64,000 nt of DNA from CAVSRC01 sp963781775 (lineage in GTDB: Bacteria; Pseudomonadota; Alphaproteobacteria; Rhizobiales; Kaistiaceae), in contig CAWAHE010000022.1 of assembly GCA_963781775.1 (NCBI GenBank), positions 23,984 through 87,983 on the forward strand. The letters run 5' to 3'. Under the pieces are notes generated by a model that worked only from the letters and a program-made list of their open reading frames with translations, did not search any database and was not told the DNA's origin. The number at the start of each line of letters is the position of its first letter. The first letter of the stretch is position 1. Positions 47,867 to 56,842 of this stretch are shown here, piece after piece. The position numbers and the translations under genes are program-made.

Positions 47867-47913
47867 ACGACCGCCTTTTCTGACAGCCGTCGCGGATCGC
47901 GTGTCGATTGGCC

Positions 47914-48852
47914 CTAGAGCCGCTGCCAGACCAGCACGGCGGCGGCGAGATCCTCGATTGCCGAGCCGACCGACTTGAACAGCGTGATCTGGTCGTCCGA
48001 TTGCCGGCCGGGCGCGTCACCGCGACAGAGGTCGAAGAGGTCCCCGACGATGGCGGCTTCGGCGAGGATGCCGGACGCGATCGGCTGGACGATGTCGCCA
48101 GCCTCCTTCAGCGCGCCGCCGCGCGTATCGACATAGACGCGCGCGCGGGCGATGGCGTCGTCGTCGGCCTCGCGCATGCGCGGGGTGTAGGCGCCGACCA
48201 GATCGACATGGGCGCCGGGCTTCAGCCAGCGGCCGCGGATCAGCGGCTCGGCCGACATGGTGGCCGCCGAAACGATATCGGCCGCGCGCACCGCGGCTTC
48301 GAGATCGTCGGTGGCGGTGACGGCCAGCCCCGGCCGGTCGAGGCGGGCGGCGAGGCGGCGGGCGGTGGCGGGCGTGCGGTTCCAGATGGTGACCTGGCGG
48401 ATCGGCCGCAGCGCGGCGTGAGCGGCGATCAGGCACGGCGCCAGGGCGCCGGCGCCGACCATGACCATGCGGCTGGCGTCAGGGCGCGAGAGGAAGCTCG
48501 CGGCCAGCGCCGATGCGGCGGCGGTGCGCCGGAGCGTCAGGGACTGGCCGTCGAAGGCGGCCAGCGGCACGCCGGAATCGCCGGCCATGAGCAGGTAGGT
48601 GCCCATGACGCTCGGCTTGCCGCGCCCAGCGTTCAGCGGGAACACCGACACGACCTTGACGCCGACAAAGCCATCCTGCCCGGCATGCCAGGCGGGCATG
48701 AGGATCAGGGCGGCGGTTTCGCCGGGGCGCTCGATCGCGTGGTGGTGGCGGACGGGCGATACGACATGGCCGCCAAAAGCGGCGCGGAGCGCATCGACCA
48801 GGGACGGATAGTCGAGGGCCGCGTCGATCTCGGCCGCGCCGACGACACGCAT
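47914..48852 (-). CDS. ornithine cyclodeaminase / mu-crystallin family protein
   Basis: 312-residue NAD(P)-dependent enzyme of the OCD family. The nucleotide-binding segment MVMVGAGALAPCLIAAHAAL and the family motifs VGVKVVSVFPLN and VDLVGAYTPRMREAD are present. Family members are ornithine cyclodeaminases, pyrroline-2-carboxylate reductases or alanine dehydrogenases; which applies is not decided here. It sits between trpF and lapA on the same strand, with a repeat element downstream. Confidence 0.88.
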   Translation of the reverse strand: MRVVGAAEIDAALDYPSLVDALRAAFGGHVVSPVRHHHAIERPGETAALILMPAWHAGQDGFVGVKVVSVFPLNAGRGKPSVMGTYLLMAGDSGVPLAAFDGQSLTLRRTAAASALAASFLSRPDASRMVMVGAGALAPCLIAAHAALRPIRQVTIWNRTPATARRLAARLDRPGLAVTATDDLEAAVRAADIVSAATMSAEPLIRGRWLKPGAHVDLVGAYTPRMREADDDAIARARVYVDTRGGALKEAGDIVQPIASGILAEAAIVGDLFDLCRGDAPGRQSDDQITLFKSVGSAIEDLAAAVLVWQRL

Positions 48853-48887
48853 TCAGGGCCTTTCCCGGCCAGACGGGGCCATTCCTG

Positions 48888-49235
48888 TCAGGCCGCGTCG
48901 CGGTCGGACGCGGGCGGCGCCAGCGCCGGCATGGTGCTGACGCGCTCGCGCAGGCGCTCGACGTCCTGGCGCAGGCGGGCGGCGTTGGCGCGCTCGGCGC
49001 GGGCCGCCTGCCGCCATTTGCCCTGCCGGATCCAGGTGGCAACGCCGCCGAGCAGGACGCCGACGGCCAGTGTCGCAAACAGCAGGATGAAGAGCGGCAG
49101 CTCGATGGACCAGCGCGGCGCGGCCCCGCCGAACGGGTCGAGGGACACCACGATCGCCTCGCGGTTGGCGACCGAAAGAGCGACCACCACGATGGCGATC
49201 GGCAGGAGAACGAAGAGGATCAGAAAGCGCCGCAT
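48888..49235 (-). CDS. LapA-domain (DUF1049) membrane protein
   Basis: 115-residue protein with two hydrophobic helices (LILFVLLPIAIVVVALSVAN and PLFILLFATLAVGVLLGGVA) and a cytoplasmic basic/coiled tail. This is the lipopolysaccharide assembly protein A-domain family, commonly encoded beside ihfB. Function in LPS assembly is inferred from E. coli LapA. Confidence 0.87.
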   Translation of the reverse strand: MRRFLILFVLLPIAIVVVALSVANREAIVVSLDPFGGAAPRWSIELPLFILLFATLAVGVLLGGVATWIRQGKWRQAARAERANAARLRQDVERLRERVSTMPALAPPASDRDAA

Positions 49236-49287
49236 GGGAGTCCTTCAGTGTGGACTCGGCCGAACAAATGCCGGACCGCGCACGAGC

Positions 49288-49566
49288 CTACAGATTGAGG
49301 CGCTCGCGCATCTCCTTGCCGGTCTTGAAGAACGGCACGTATTTCTCGGTCACCGACACCCGCGTTCCCGTGCGCGGATTGCGCCCGGTGCGCGCCGGCC
49401 GGTTCTTGACCGAGAAAGCGCCAAAGCCGCGCAGCTCGACACGGTCGCCGCGCGCCAGTGCGGCAGTGATCTCGTTGAGGATGGCGTTGACGATGTTTTC
49501 GACGTCGCGCTGATAAAGGTGCGGGTTCTGTTCGGAGAGCTTCTGAACCAGTTCCGACTTTATCAT
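49288..49566 (-). CDS. ihfB: integration host factor subunit beta
   Basis: 92-residue DNA-bending protein of the HU/IHF family, beginning MIKSELVQKLSEQNPHLY. VELRGFGAFSVKNRPARTGR NPRTG is the DNA-binding beta-arm region with the intercalating Pro. It overlaps the sppA stop by ATGA, the usual rpsA-sppA-ihfB neighbourhood. Confidence 0.96.
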   Translation of the reverse strand: MIKSELVQKLSEQNPHLYQRDVENIVNAILNEITAALARGDRVELRGFGAFSVKNRPARTGRNPRTGTRVSVTEKYVPFFKTGKEMRERLNL

Positions 49567-50573
49567 TTCACGGCCCCCTCAGCGGGCCCTGAGGCCCCGC
49601 CGCCGGAACCCTGCCAAACCGACATAAGACCGTCAAGCTCAAGACTTTCCGGGAGAATTCGCTTCAGCAGTCCGCCGGGCAGAAGGTCCGGGGGAACGCC
49701 CATCTTCTGGGCGATCCACAGCGCGGCCGCCTTGGCGAAGGAAAACGGATTGCCGCCTTCGTTCTTCGGCTTCCAGTCGCGGACGGGAAGGCGCGGGTCG
49801 ACACCCTTGGTGCCCAGCCACGCGATGGCCGCCGGTTCGCCGCCGATCTCGTCGATCAGGTTGGCCGCCAGCGCCTGGCGGCCGGTATAGATGCGACCGT
49901 CGGCGAGGGTCAGCGCGTCCGAGCGCGCGAGGTTGCGCCGCTCGGCGACGATGTCGACGAACCAGTTATACGAGTCGTCGACGGCGCCCTGGATGACGGC
50001 CCTCGCCTCCTCGCTCGACGGCTCGAACGGGTTGGGCTGCGCCTTGAGCGGCCCGCTCTTGATGTCCTCGACCTTGACGCCGAGGTTCTTGAGCAGCTCG
50101 CTCACTTCCGGATACTGGAAGAGGACGCCGATCGACCCGGTGATCGAGGTGCGGCGCGCCACGATGTGATCGGTGGCGATCGCGGTCATGTAGGCGGCCG
50201 AGGCGCCGACGGTCGCGATCGCCGCGACGGTCGGTTTCTTCTCGGCGAGCTTGCGGATGCTCTCGTAGAGCGCCTCGCCGCCGGCGCTGGCGCCGCCGGT
50301 CGAATCGATCGCGACGACGACACCCTTGACCGCATCCGTTTTGGCGAGCCGCGCCAGCATCTGGTCGCGGTCGCGGTCATCGGCGATGAAGCCGGAAACC
50401 GTGACGCGCGCGATCTGGTCCTCGGCGACCAGCGGAAAAGCGTCGCGACCGGCATAGGCGACAAAACCGCCGACGATGATGATGAGAACCGCCAGGAAAC
50501 CGACCACGCGCCAGAAAGAGAGCTTCCGGCGCAAGCGGCGGCGATCGACGATCTGATCGGCAGTCATGGACAT
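49563..50573 (-). CDS. sppA: signal peptide peptidase SppA (short form, S49 family)
   Basis: 336-residue inner-membrane serine protease that degrades cleaved signal peptides. One N-terminal membrane helix (VVGFLAVLIIIVGGFVAYAG). The catalytic Ser is in TVGASAAYMTA and the general-base Lys in KSGPLKAQPNPF, giving the Ser/Lys dyad of the single-domain form. It lies downstream of rpsA beyond a terminator and is coupled to ihfB. Confidence 0.94.
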   Translation of the reverse strand: MSMTADQIVDRRRLRRKLSFWRVVGFLAVLIIIVGGFVAYAGRDAFPLVAEDQIARVTVSGFIADDRDRDQMLARLAKTDAVKGVVVAIDSTGGASAGGEALYESIRKLAEKKPTVAAIATVGASAAYMTAIATDHIVARRTSITGSIGVLFQYPEVSELLKNLGVKVEDIKSGPLKAQPNPFEPSSEEARAVIQGAVDDSYNWFVDIVAERRNLARSDALTLADGRIYTGRQALAANLIDEIGGEPAAIAWLGTKGVDPRLPVRDWKPKNEGGNPFSFAKAAALWIAQKMGVPPDLLPGGLLKRILPESLELDGLMSVWQGSGGGASGPAEGAVK

Positions 50574-50643
50574 GGTCAGGCCTCTTGGTTCCCCCGCCGA
50601 GGTGGGTTAGCGCCTTCGCGCCAGACGGGCAAGAGCTTGGCCG

Positions 50644-50681
50644 ACAAAAGAAAACGGCCCGCGCCGTGAAGCGCGGGCCGT
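50644..50681 (-). terminator. intrinsic terminator of rpsA
   Basis: On the minus strand an 11-bp stem ACGGCCCGCGC / GCGCGGGCCGT with a 6-nt loop (50654-50681) is followed by TTTCTTTTG. It stands between rpsA and sppA. Confidence 0.87.
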
Positions 50682-50718
50682 CGGATAATTCCCGTCGGCG
50701 GACAGGCCGCCGAGGCGA

Positions 50719-52449
50719 TCAGCTGTCTTCTTTTTCTTCCGTCTCTTCGTCGCCATCCTGACGGGCCTTGAGGGCCGCGCCGAGGATGTCGCCGAGCGAG
50801 GCGCCGGAGTCGGTCGAGCCGTACTGGGCGACCGCTTCCTTTTCCTCGGCGATCTCGAGCGCCTTGATCGACACGGAGACCTTGCGGGTCTTCTTGTCGA
50901 AGTTGGTCACCCGCGCATCGACCTTCTCGCCCTTGGCAAAACGCTCCGGCCGCTGCTCGGACCGGTCACGCGACAGGTCCGACCGACGGATGAAAGCGGT
51001 CAGGTCGGTGTCGGCAATGCGGACATCGATGCCGGCTTCCTTGACCTCGATGACCTCGCAGGTGACGACCGCGCCCTTGCGGATCTCGCCGGACGCAGCG
51101 GCTTCCACGAAGGGATCGCCGCCGACCTGCTTGATGCCGAGCGAAATGCGCTCCTTCTCGACATCGACGTCGAGAACCTGCGCCTTGACCGTGTCGCCGC
51201 GATTGTAGTTCTCGATGGCCTGTTCGCCGGGCGTGTTCCAGTCCAGATCGGACAGGTGGACCATGCCGTCGACATCGCCGTCGAGACCGACGAAGAGGCC
51301 GAACTCGGTCTTGTTCTTGACCTCGCCCTCGACGATCGTGCCGACCGGATACTTCTCGGCGAAGGTGCCCCACGGATTGGCCAGGGTCTGCTTGAGACCG
51401 AGCGAGATGCGGCGCTTCACCGGATCGACCTCGAGGATCATGACCTCGACTTCCTGGCTGGTGGCGACGATCTTGCCGGGGTGGACGTTCTTCTTGGTCC
51501 ACGACATCTCGGAGACGTGGATCAGGCCCTCGATGCCGGGCTCAAGCTCGACGAAGGCGCCGTAGTCGGTGATGTTGGTGACGCGGCCGGTGAACTTGAC
51601 GCCGACGGGGTACTTGGCCTCGATGCCCTGCCACGGATCGGCCTCGAGCTGCTTCATGCCGAGCGAGATGCGGTGCGTCTCGTGATTGACCCGGATGATC
51701 TGCACCTTGACGGTCTGACCGATGGAGAGAACCTCGGACGGATGGTTGATGCGCCGCCAGGCGATGTCGGTGACGTGCAGCAGGCCGTCGATGCCGCCGA
51801 GATCGACGAAGGCGCCGTAGTCGGTGATGTTCTTGACGACGCCGTCGATGATCTGGCCTTCCTCGAGGCTCTGGACCAGCTCGGAGCGCTGCTCGGCGCG
51901 GGTCTCTTCCAGCACCGTGCGGCGCGACACGACGATGTTGCCGCGGCGCTTGTCCATCTTGAGGATCTGGAAAGGCTGCGGCGTGTGCATGAGCGGCGAC
52001 ACGTCGCGCACCGGACGGATATCGACCTGGCTGCGCGGCAGGAAGGCCACGGCGCCGTCGAGATCGACGGTGAAGCCGCCCTTGACCTGATTGAAGATCA
52101 CGCCGGTGACCTTCTCGTTCTTGTTGAAGCTCTCCTCGAGCTTCACCCAGCTCTCCTCGCGGCGCGCCTTCTCGCGGCTGAGCACCGCTTCGCCGAGGGC
52201 GTTCTCGATGCGCTCGAGATAGACCTCGACCTCGTCGCCGACCTTCAGGCCGGGCTCGCGGCCGGGTACGGTGAATTCCTTGAGCGGAATGCGGCCTTCG
52301 GTCTTCAGACCGACATCGATGACCGCCAGATCCTTTTCGATTGCGACGACCGTCCCCTTGATGACGGCGCCCTCCATGAGTTCATCGGATTTGAACGTCT
52401 CGTCGAGGAGGGCGGTAAAATCTTCCCTTGTCGGGCTAGCAACTGACAT
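50719..52449 (-). CDS. rpsA: 30S ribosomal protein S1
   Basis: 576-residue protein with six S1 RNA-binding repeats; repeat signatures include ITDYGAFVDLGGIDGLLHV, ITDYGAFVELEPGIEGLIHV and KTEFGLFVGLDGDVDGMVHL. It recruits mRNA to the 30S subunit. Start ATG at 52449 (MSVASPTREDF) follows AGGAG; a GTG two codons earlier is less likely. The acidic C-terminal tail ends DEETEEKEDS. Followed by a strong terminator. Confidence 0.97.
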   Translation of the reverse strand: MSVASPTREDFTALLDETFKSDELMEGAVIKGTVVAIEKDLAVIDVGLKTEGRIPLKEFTVPGREPGLKVGDEVEVYLERIENALGEAVLSREKARREESWVKLEESFNKNEKVTGVIFNQVKGGFTVDLDGAVAFLPRSQVDIRPVRDVSPLMHTPQPFQILKMDKRRGNIVVSRRTVLEETRAEQRSELVQSLEEGQIIDGVVKNITDYGAFVDLGGIDGLLHVTDIAWRRINHPSEVLSIGQTVKVQIIRVNHETHRISLGMKQLEADPWQGIEAKYPVGVKFTGRVTNITDYGAFVELEPGIEGLIHVSEMSWTKKNVHPGKIVATSQEVEVMILEVDPVKRRISLGLKQTLANPWGTFAEKYPVGTIVEGEVKNKTEFGLFVGLDGDVDGMVHLSDLDWNTPGEQAIENYNRGDTVKAQVLDVDVEKERISLGIKQVGGDPFVEAAASGEIRKGAVVTCEVIEVKEAGIDVRIADTDLTAFIRRSDLSRDRSEQRPERFAKGEKVDARVTNFDKKTRKVSVSIKALEIAEEKEAVAQYGSTDSGASLGDILGAALKARQDGDEETEEKEDS

Positions 52450-52674
52450 TGACACTCCTGGTTCGCCGGCGGCGCCTGCCGGCGGTTGGCGTTGATCGGT
52501 CCGCGCTCAAAACCCTGCCGGTTGGACGCACGCTCTTTTGGCGGTGCGGCGCACGGGGTCATAAAGGCGGCAGTTCACGTTCCGCCCGCAGGGTGCGGGG
52601 ATCGCGGCCATTCGTCGGCGGGCGGGAAGCACGAAAAGCGGGCAACGCGCCTCCCTAACGAAAGCGTGTTCCCG

Positions 52675-53307
52675 TCATTCAGCCCCGGCCTTGGCCCGAT
52701 CGACAATGTCAACGGCCGCGCGGAACGCGGTTTCTATATCCTTGTCGGAGGTATCGAGCAAGTAAGCATCCGCGGCCGTCTTGAGCGGCGCGGCGGCCCG
52801 GCCGGAGTCACGGGCGTCACGCCCTTCGATTTCGGCAAGGATGCGGTCGAATTCAACCTGGCGGCCCTTGGCGCGCAGTTCGTCGGTCCGCCGGCGGGCC
52901 CGCACCTCGGGGCTCGCGGTCACGTAGATCTTCACGTCGGCGTGCGGGCAGACGGCCGTGCCGATGTCGCGGCCATCAAGGACCGCGCCGTCGGGACGAG
53001 CGGCGAACCGGCGCTGGAAATCCAGCAACGCCGCACGCACATCGGCATGCACGGCGACGCGCGAGGCCAGTTCGCCGGCCTCGTGGCCGCGGAGCGCCGG
53101 ATCGCGCAGCAATTCCGGATCGAGCGCACGCGCCACCCGCGCCGTCGCGGCCTGGTCGTCGGGATCGAGGCCCTGATCGGCCACCAGTTTGCCGACCAGC
53201 CGGTAGAGCAGGCCGGTGTCGAGATAGGGCAGGCCGTAATGGGCGGCGAGACGCTCGGCGAGCGTGCCCTTGCCGGCGGCGGCGGGGCCGTCGATCGCGA
53301 TGATCAT
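52675..53307 (-). CDS. cmk: cytidylate kinase
   Basis: 210-residue CMP/dCMP kinase from ATG at 53307 (MIIAIDGPAAAGKGTLAERL, which contains the P-loop). LDTGLLYR and LDGRDIGTAVCPHADVKIYV are the CMP-binding and core motifs. It lies between aroA and rpsA on the minus strand, the common aroA-cmk-rpsA order. Confidence 0.96.
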   Translation of the reverse strand: MIIAIDGPAAAGKGTLAERLAAHYGLPYLDTGLLYRLVGKLVADQGLDPDDQAATARVARALDPELLRDPALRGHEAGELASRVAVHADVRAALLDFQRRFAARPDGAVLDGRDIGTAVCPHADVKIYVTASPEVRARRRTDELRAKGRQVEFDRILAEIEGRDARDSGRAAAPLKTAADAYLLDTSDKDIETAFRAAVDIVDRAKAGAE

Positions 53308-53433
53308 GGGAGGCGAAAGAGCGAGGCTTGGGAGTGGCACGACCGTGCGGGCACCCCCCTCCCTATCCCTTCCCCGCGAGGGGGGAGAAGGAGACCCAGC
53401 CGCGCCCGCCCCCCGATCTCCGGCCGCGCCGCG

Positions 53434-54780
53434 TCAGGCACCGGCGTCCTCGAATTCAGCGCCGAGCCCGGCCATCAGGGACCGGAACTCCGGGAAGCTG
53501 GTGGAGATCGGCCGGGCGTCGTCGACGGTGACCGCCTGATCGGCGGCCAGCCCGAGCACGGCGAAGCTCATGGCGATGCGATGATCGAGATGCGTGGTGA
53601 CCGTGCCGCCGCCCGGCACCTTGGACATGCCGTGCACCAACATCGAGTCGGGCGTATCCTCGACCGCGACGCCATTGGCCTTGAGGCCGACGCAGACGGC
53701 GTTGATGCGGTCCGATTCCTTGACGCGCATTTCGCCGATGCCCTCCATCAGCGTATCGCCTTCGGCAAATGCCGCGGCGACGGCAAGGACCGGATATTCG
53801 TCGATCATCGAGGGCGCCCGGGCTGCCGGCACGGTGACGCCCTTCAGGCGGCTTGCCTTGACGCGGATATCGCCGACCTCCTCGCCGCCGACGTTGCGGC
53901 GTTTGCCGATGGAGATGTCGCCGCCCATTTCGATGAGCGTCTCGATCAGGCCGATGCGCGTCGGGTTGAGGAGGACGTTCTCGACGGTCACGTCCGACCC
54001 GGCGACGACCAGCGCCGCCACCACCAGGAAGGCGGCCGAGCTCGGATCGCCGGGCACGATGATTGTTTGCGCTTTGAGATTGCGCCCGCCCTCAACGCGG
54101 ATCGTGCGGACGCCATCGTTGCCTTCCTCGACCTCGATGGCGGCGCCGAAGGCGGCGAGCATGCGCTCGGTATGATCGCGGGTGGGAACCGGCTCGATGA
54201 CCGTGGTGACGCCGCCCGAGTTGAGCGCGGCGAGGAGCACGGCGGATTTGACCTGGGCCGAGGGCACCGGCACGCGATATTCGATCGGCACCAGGGTGTC
54301 GGGTCCGCGCACGGTGGCGGGCAGCCGTTCGCCGGAGCGGGCGAGAACCTGGACGCCCATGCGACGCAGCGGATCGAAGATGCGGCCCATCGGCCGGCGC
54401 ACGAGCGAGCCATCGCCGGTGAAGGTGGTGGCGAAGGCATGACTGCCGGCAATGCCCAGCGCCAGACGCACGCCGGTGCCGGCGTTGCCGTAGTCGATGA
54501 CGCCCTCCGGCTCGAGCAGGCCGCCGACGCCGGGGCCGCTGATGCGCCAGGCGCCTGCGCCGGTGCGCGCTGCGGTGGCGCCGAAGGCGCGCATGGCGGC
54601 AACGGTGGCGAGAATATCCTCGCCCTCGAGCAGCCCCTCGACCGACGTCTCGCCGACGGCGAGCGCCCCCAGCATCAAGGCGCGATGCGAGATCGATTTA
54701 TCGCCCGGCGGCCGAACGGTGCCGGCGAGCGGCCCCGAGCGCCGGGCAATCAACGGCAGCGCGCTATCCTCGCCTGACAT
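53434..54780 (-). CDS. aroA: 3-phosphoshikimate 1-carboxyvinyltransferase (EPSP synthase, class II-like)
   Basis: 448-residue shikimate-pathway enzyme from ATG at 54780 (MSGEDSALPLIARRSGPLAG). The sequence follows the Agrobacterium CP4 pattern throughout: GTVRPPGDKSISHR, TRDHTERMLAAFGA, RAPSMIDEYPVLAVAAAFA, LRVKESDR-like MRVKESDRINAV, and HLDHRIAMSF. At the glyphosate-determining loop it reads YGNAGTGVRL, with Gly101 where CP4 has Ala100. A longer reading to 54891 has no homology. Confidence 0.96.
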   Translation of the reverse strand: MSGEDSALPLIARRSGPLAGTVRPPGDKSISHRALMLGALAVGETSVEGLLEGEDILATVAAMRAFGATAARTGAGAWRISGPGVGGLLEPEGVIDYGNAGTGVRLALGIAGSHAFATTFTGDGSLVRRPMGRIFDPLRRMGVQVLARSGERLPATVRGPDTLVPIEYRVPVPSAQVKSAVLLAALNSGGVTTVIEPVPTRDHTERMLAAFGAAIEVEEGNDGVRTIRVEGGRNLKAQTIIVPGDPSSAAFLVVAALVVAGSDVTVENVLLNPTRIGLIETLIEMGGDISIGKRRNVGGEEVGDIRVKASRLKGVTVPAARAPSMIDEYPVLAVAAAFAEGDTLMEGIGEMRVKESDRINAVCVGLKANGVAVEDTPDSMLVHGMSKVPGGGTVTTHLDHRIAMSFAVLGLAADQAVTVDDARPISTSFPEFRSLMAGLGAEFEDAGA

Positions 54781-54938
54781 ATCCGACCATTTGCTCCGAT
54801 TGACGGCCGCCGCCCTCGCACGGGGGCCCCCTGAAACACGGCCTGCCGGACATTCCCCACCACCGGCCGCCGCGTGCCGACCGGATAGCATAGCCCGGAC
54901 GGCAGGTCATCATTCGACTGGGCCCCCAAGAATTGCTT

Positions 54939-54967
54939 TTGACACTGCCCCACGCCCGCATTATGGG
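54939..54967 (+). promoter_or_regulatory. putative sigma-70 promoter of the FYDLN-type gene
   Basis: A consensus TTGACA (54939-54944) and TATGGG (54962-54967) are spaced by 17 bp in the divergent region between aroA and the downstream gene, leaving a leader of about 28 nt. Confidence 0.5.
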
Positions 54968-55001
54968 GACGCTGCTTAACGCTCCGGACGAGGCATAAAC
55001 C

Positions 55002-55385
55002 GTGACGAAAGCTGAGCTCGGCACCAAACGGCTCTGTCCCAACTGCGGCGCGCGATATTACGACCTCAATCGCAACCCGATCATCTGCCCGCGCTGCGGG
55101 ACCCAGTTCGAGGTGGTCACGACGCGGGCGCGCCCGCAAACGGCCGCCAAGGCACCGAAGGAAGTGCTCGTGGAGGAGGCCGAAGAGGCCGCTCCGGTCG
55201 AGGTCGTGTCGCTTGAGGAAGCCGACGACGAGGCCGCCGAGAGCGGCGTGGTCAAGGTTCCGGGCGAGGACGACGAGGTCGACAACGACGACGACGATGA
55301 CGATGGCGCCTTCCTGCCCGACGAGGACGAGGAAGACGAGGATGTCGGCGATATCATCGGCGACGTCGACGAGGAGGAGACCTGA
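55002..55385 (+). CDS. TIGR02300 / FYDLN-acid family zinc-ribbon protein
   Basis: 127-residue alphaproteobacterial protein of unknown function starting with GTG at 55002 (MTKAELGTKRLCPNCGARYY). It has a four-Cys zinc ribbon (CPNC, CPRC), the YDLNRNPIICP signature, and a long acidic tail rich in Asp and Glu (residues about 60-127). Widespread in alphaproteobacteria, next to aroA and a tRNA-Ala gene. The acidic tail suggests binding to a basic partner, but this is not established. Confidence 0.9.
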   Translation: MTKAELGTKRLCPNCGARYYDLNRNPIICPRCGTQFEVVTTRARPQTAAKAPKEVLVEEAEEAAPVEVVSLEEADDEAAESGVVKVPGEDDEVDNDDDDDDGAFLPDEDEEDEDVGDIIGDVDEEET

Positions 55386-55401
55386 CCGCCAATCTGCGGT
55401 C

Positions 55402-55431
55402 TTGATCCTGCGGGGGCCGGCGGCCTAATGT
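55402..55431 (+). promoter_or_regulatory. possible promoter of tRNA-Ala
   Basis: TTGATC at 55402-55407 and TAATGT at 55426-55431 with an 18-bp spacer lie about 50 bp before the tRNA. The match is weak. Confidence 0.3.
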
Positions 55432-55483
55432 CCGCCCGCTTCCGACCCGGCGGGTCCCCAACCCGCCGCCAGAACTACCCGGA

Positions 55484-55559
<76 letters not shown>

Positions 55560-55755
55560 AACCTCCGATAGCGGCGACTTGGCTACCAGGCGCTGAGTGC
55601 CGACTGGGGGTTTTCCATCGGGTGCGCTCGGGTGCAAAAGAAACGGATAACAAGTTGGACAACCGCCGGCGAGGGCGGCCACGGGCGGGTTGCCCGCCTC
55701 GACGGCTATTCAAAGTCGATCACACAAGGCGACCTGACGCTGCACCGGCCATGAC

Positions 55756-56796
55756 ATGAACAGGAAAAGCGCCGTTCTGCTTATCGCCGACGAGCGGCAA
55801 TTCCCGCCGGCGGTCTTTCTCGCGAGGCGCCTCGCCGCCCTTCGCGGCGACAGAAACGTCGACATCGTGCTGGCGTAGAACTCGACGACGCACTTGGAGC
55901 AGGCGAAAGCCTTCGACGGGGAATTCATCCTGCTCGACCTTCACGATCTTTACCGCGATTTTGATTTTCCGGTCGTCGATTACTTCACCAGGGCGACCTA
56001 CTACTCCCTCTTTGCTCCGGGACGTCTCGAAGGGGAATACGACCGCGTCCTCTATCTCGACGCCGATACGTATCCCGAGTCGGCGGCCGTGTTCGCGCTG
56101 TTCGACCTCGACATGGGGTCGCACGCGGTGGCAGCGATTTGCGATCTCCACATCCCCTTCATTCCCAACCGAAGAAACGGTGGCGAGCTGCTCGATACAC
56201 TGAGGATCCGGCCGGACGAGCGCCTCGGAGCGAAGTATCTCAACAGCGGCGTTCTGCTCATCGATCTCCAGGCGTACCGGCAGGCACGGATCGAGAAGAA
56301 GGCGCTGCAGCTGATCCGCGAAAAGCGAATCCAGCTGCGCCAACCGGACCAAACGATCTTCAATGCTGTCCTGCGAACGCGATGGCTTGAACTGTCGCCG
56401 AGCTTCAACATGGTGACACGGGCGCGGGCGTCGTTCATCCGCGACTTCGCACCCCCGGTCATCGTTCATTTCACCGGAAGGGTGAAACCGTGGCATCGCC
56501 GCTTCATCGACCATCACCCGGTGCGCGCGGAACTCGAGGCCTTCCTCAAGGAGACGCCGTGGCCGCACTTCATCCGGGACGTCAACCCGCCGCCCAACCT
56601 TGTCGCGGGCGGCCTGCTGCCCCCCGCGCCCGAAGTGCAGACCCCGCTGTGGGAGGCCGAATTCCTCGACGGCCTGGTGCGCTATTTGCGTGAAACGCCG
56701 TTTGCCGACGCAGAGCAGGGGATCACCACGCTGAACTACGCGGCCCTTCCAACCGAGTCCACCGTCAAGGTTCCCGGCCGTCGCCCGCAGTGGTGA
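55756..56796 (+). pseudogene. glycosyltransferase family 8 gene interrupted by an in-frame TAG
   Basis: From ATG at 55756 (MNRKSAVLLIADERQFPPAV) a GT8 reading frame of 347 codons runs to 56796, but codon 41 (55876-55878) is TAG, between VDIVLA and NSTTHLEQAKAF. The rest is intact: DXD motif VLYLDADTYPES, KYLNSGVLLIDLQAYRQ, RLQLRQPDQT-type QLRQPDQTIFNAVL, and VIVHFTGRVKPWHR. GT8 enzymes transfer glucose, galactose or galacturonate to LPS. A restart from TTG at 55894 would lose the N-terminal strand of the Rossmann fold. It faces the duplicated glycosylation cassette. Confidence 0.85.
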
Positions 56797-56842
56797 TTCG
56801 CAGATCAGGCGCCCGCCAACCGACCGATACCCGGCCTGCGGC

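Noticed and set aside
52486..54777. 763-residue plus-strand open frame
   Set aside because: Antisense shadow of cmk and aroA; low-complexity Gly/Ala/Arg/Asp composition.
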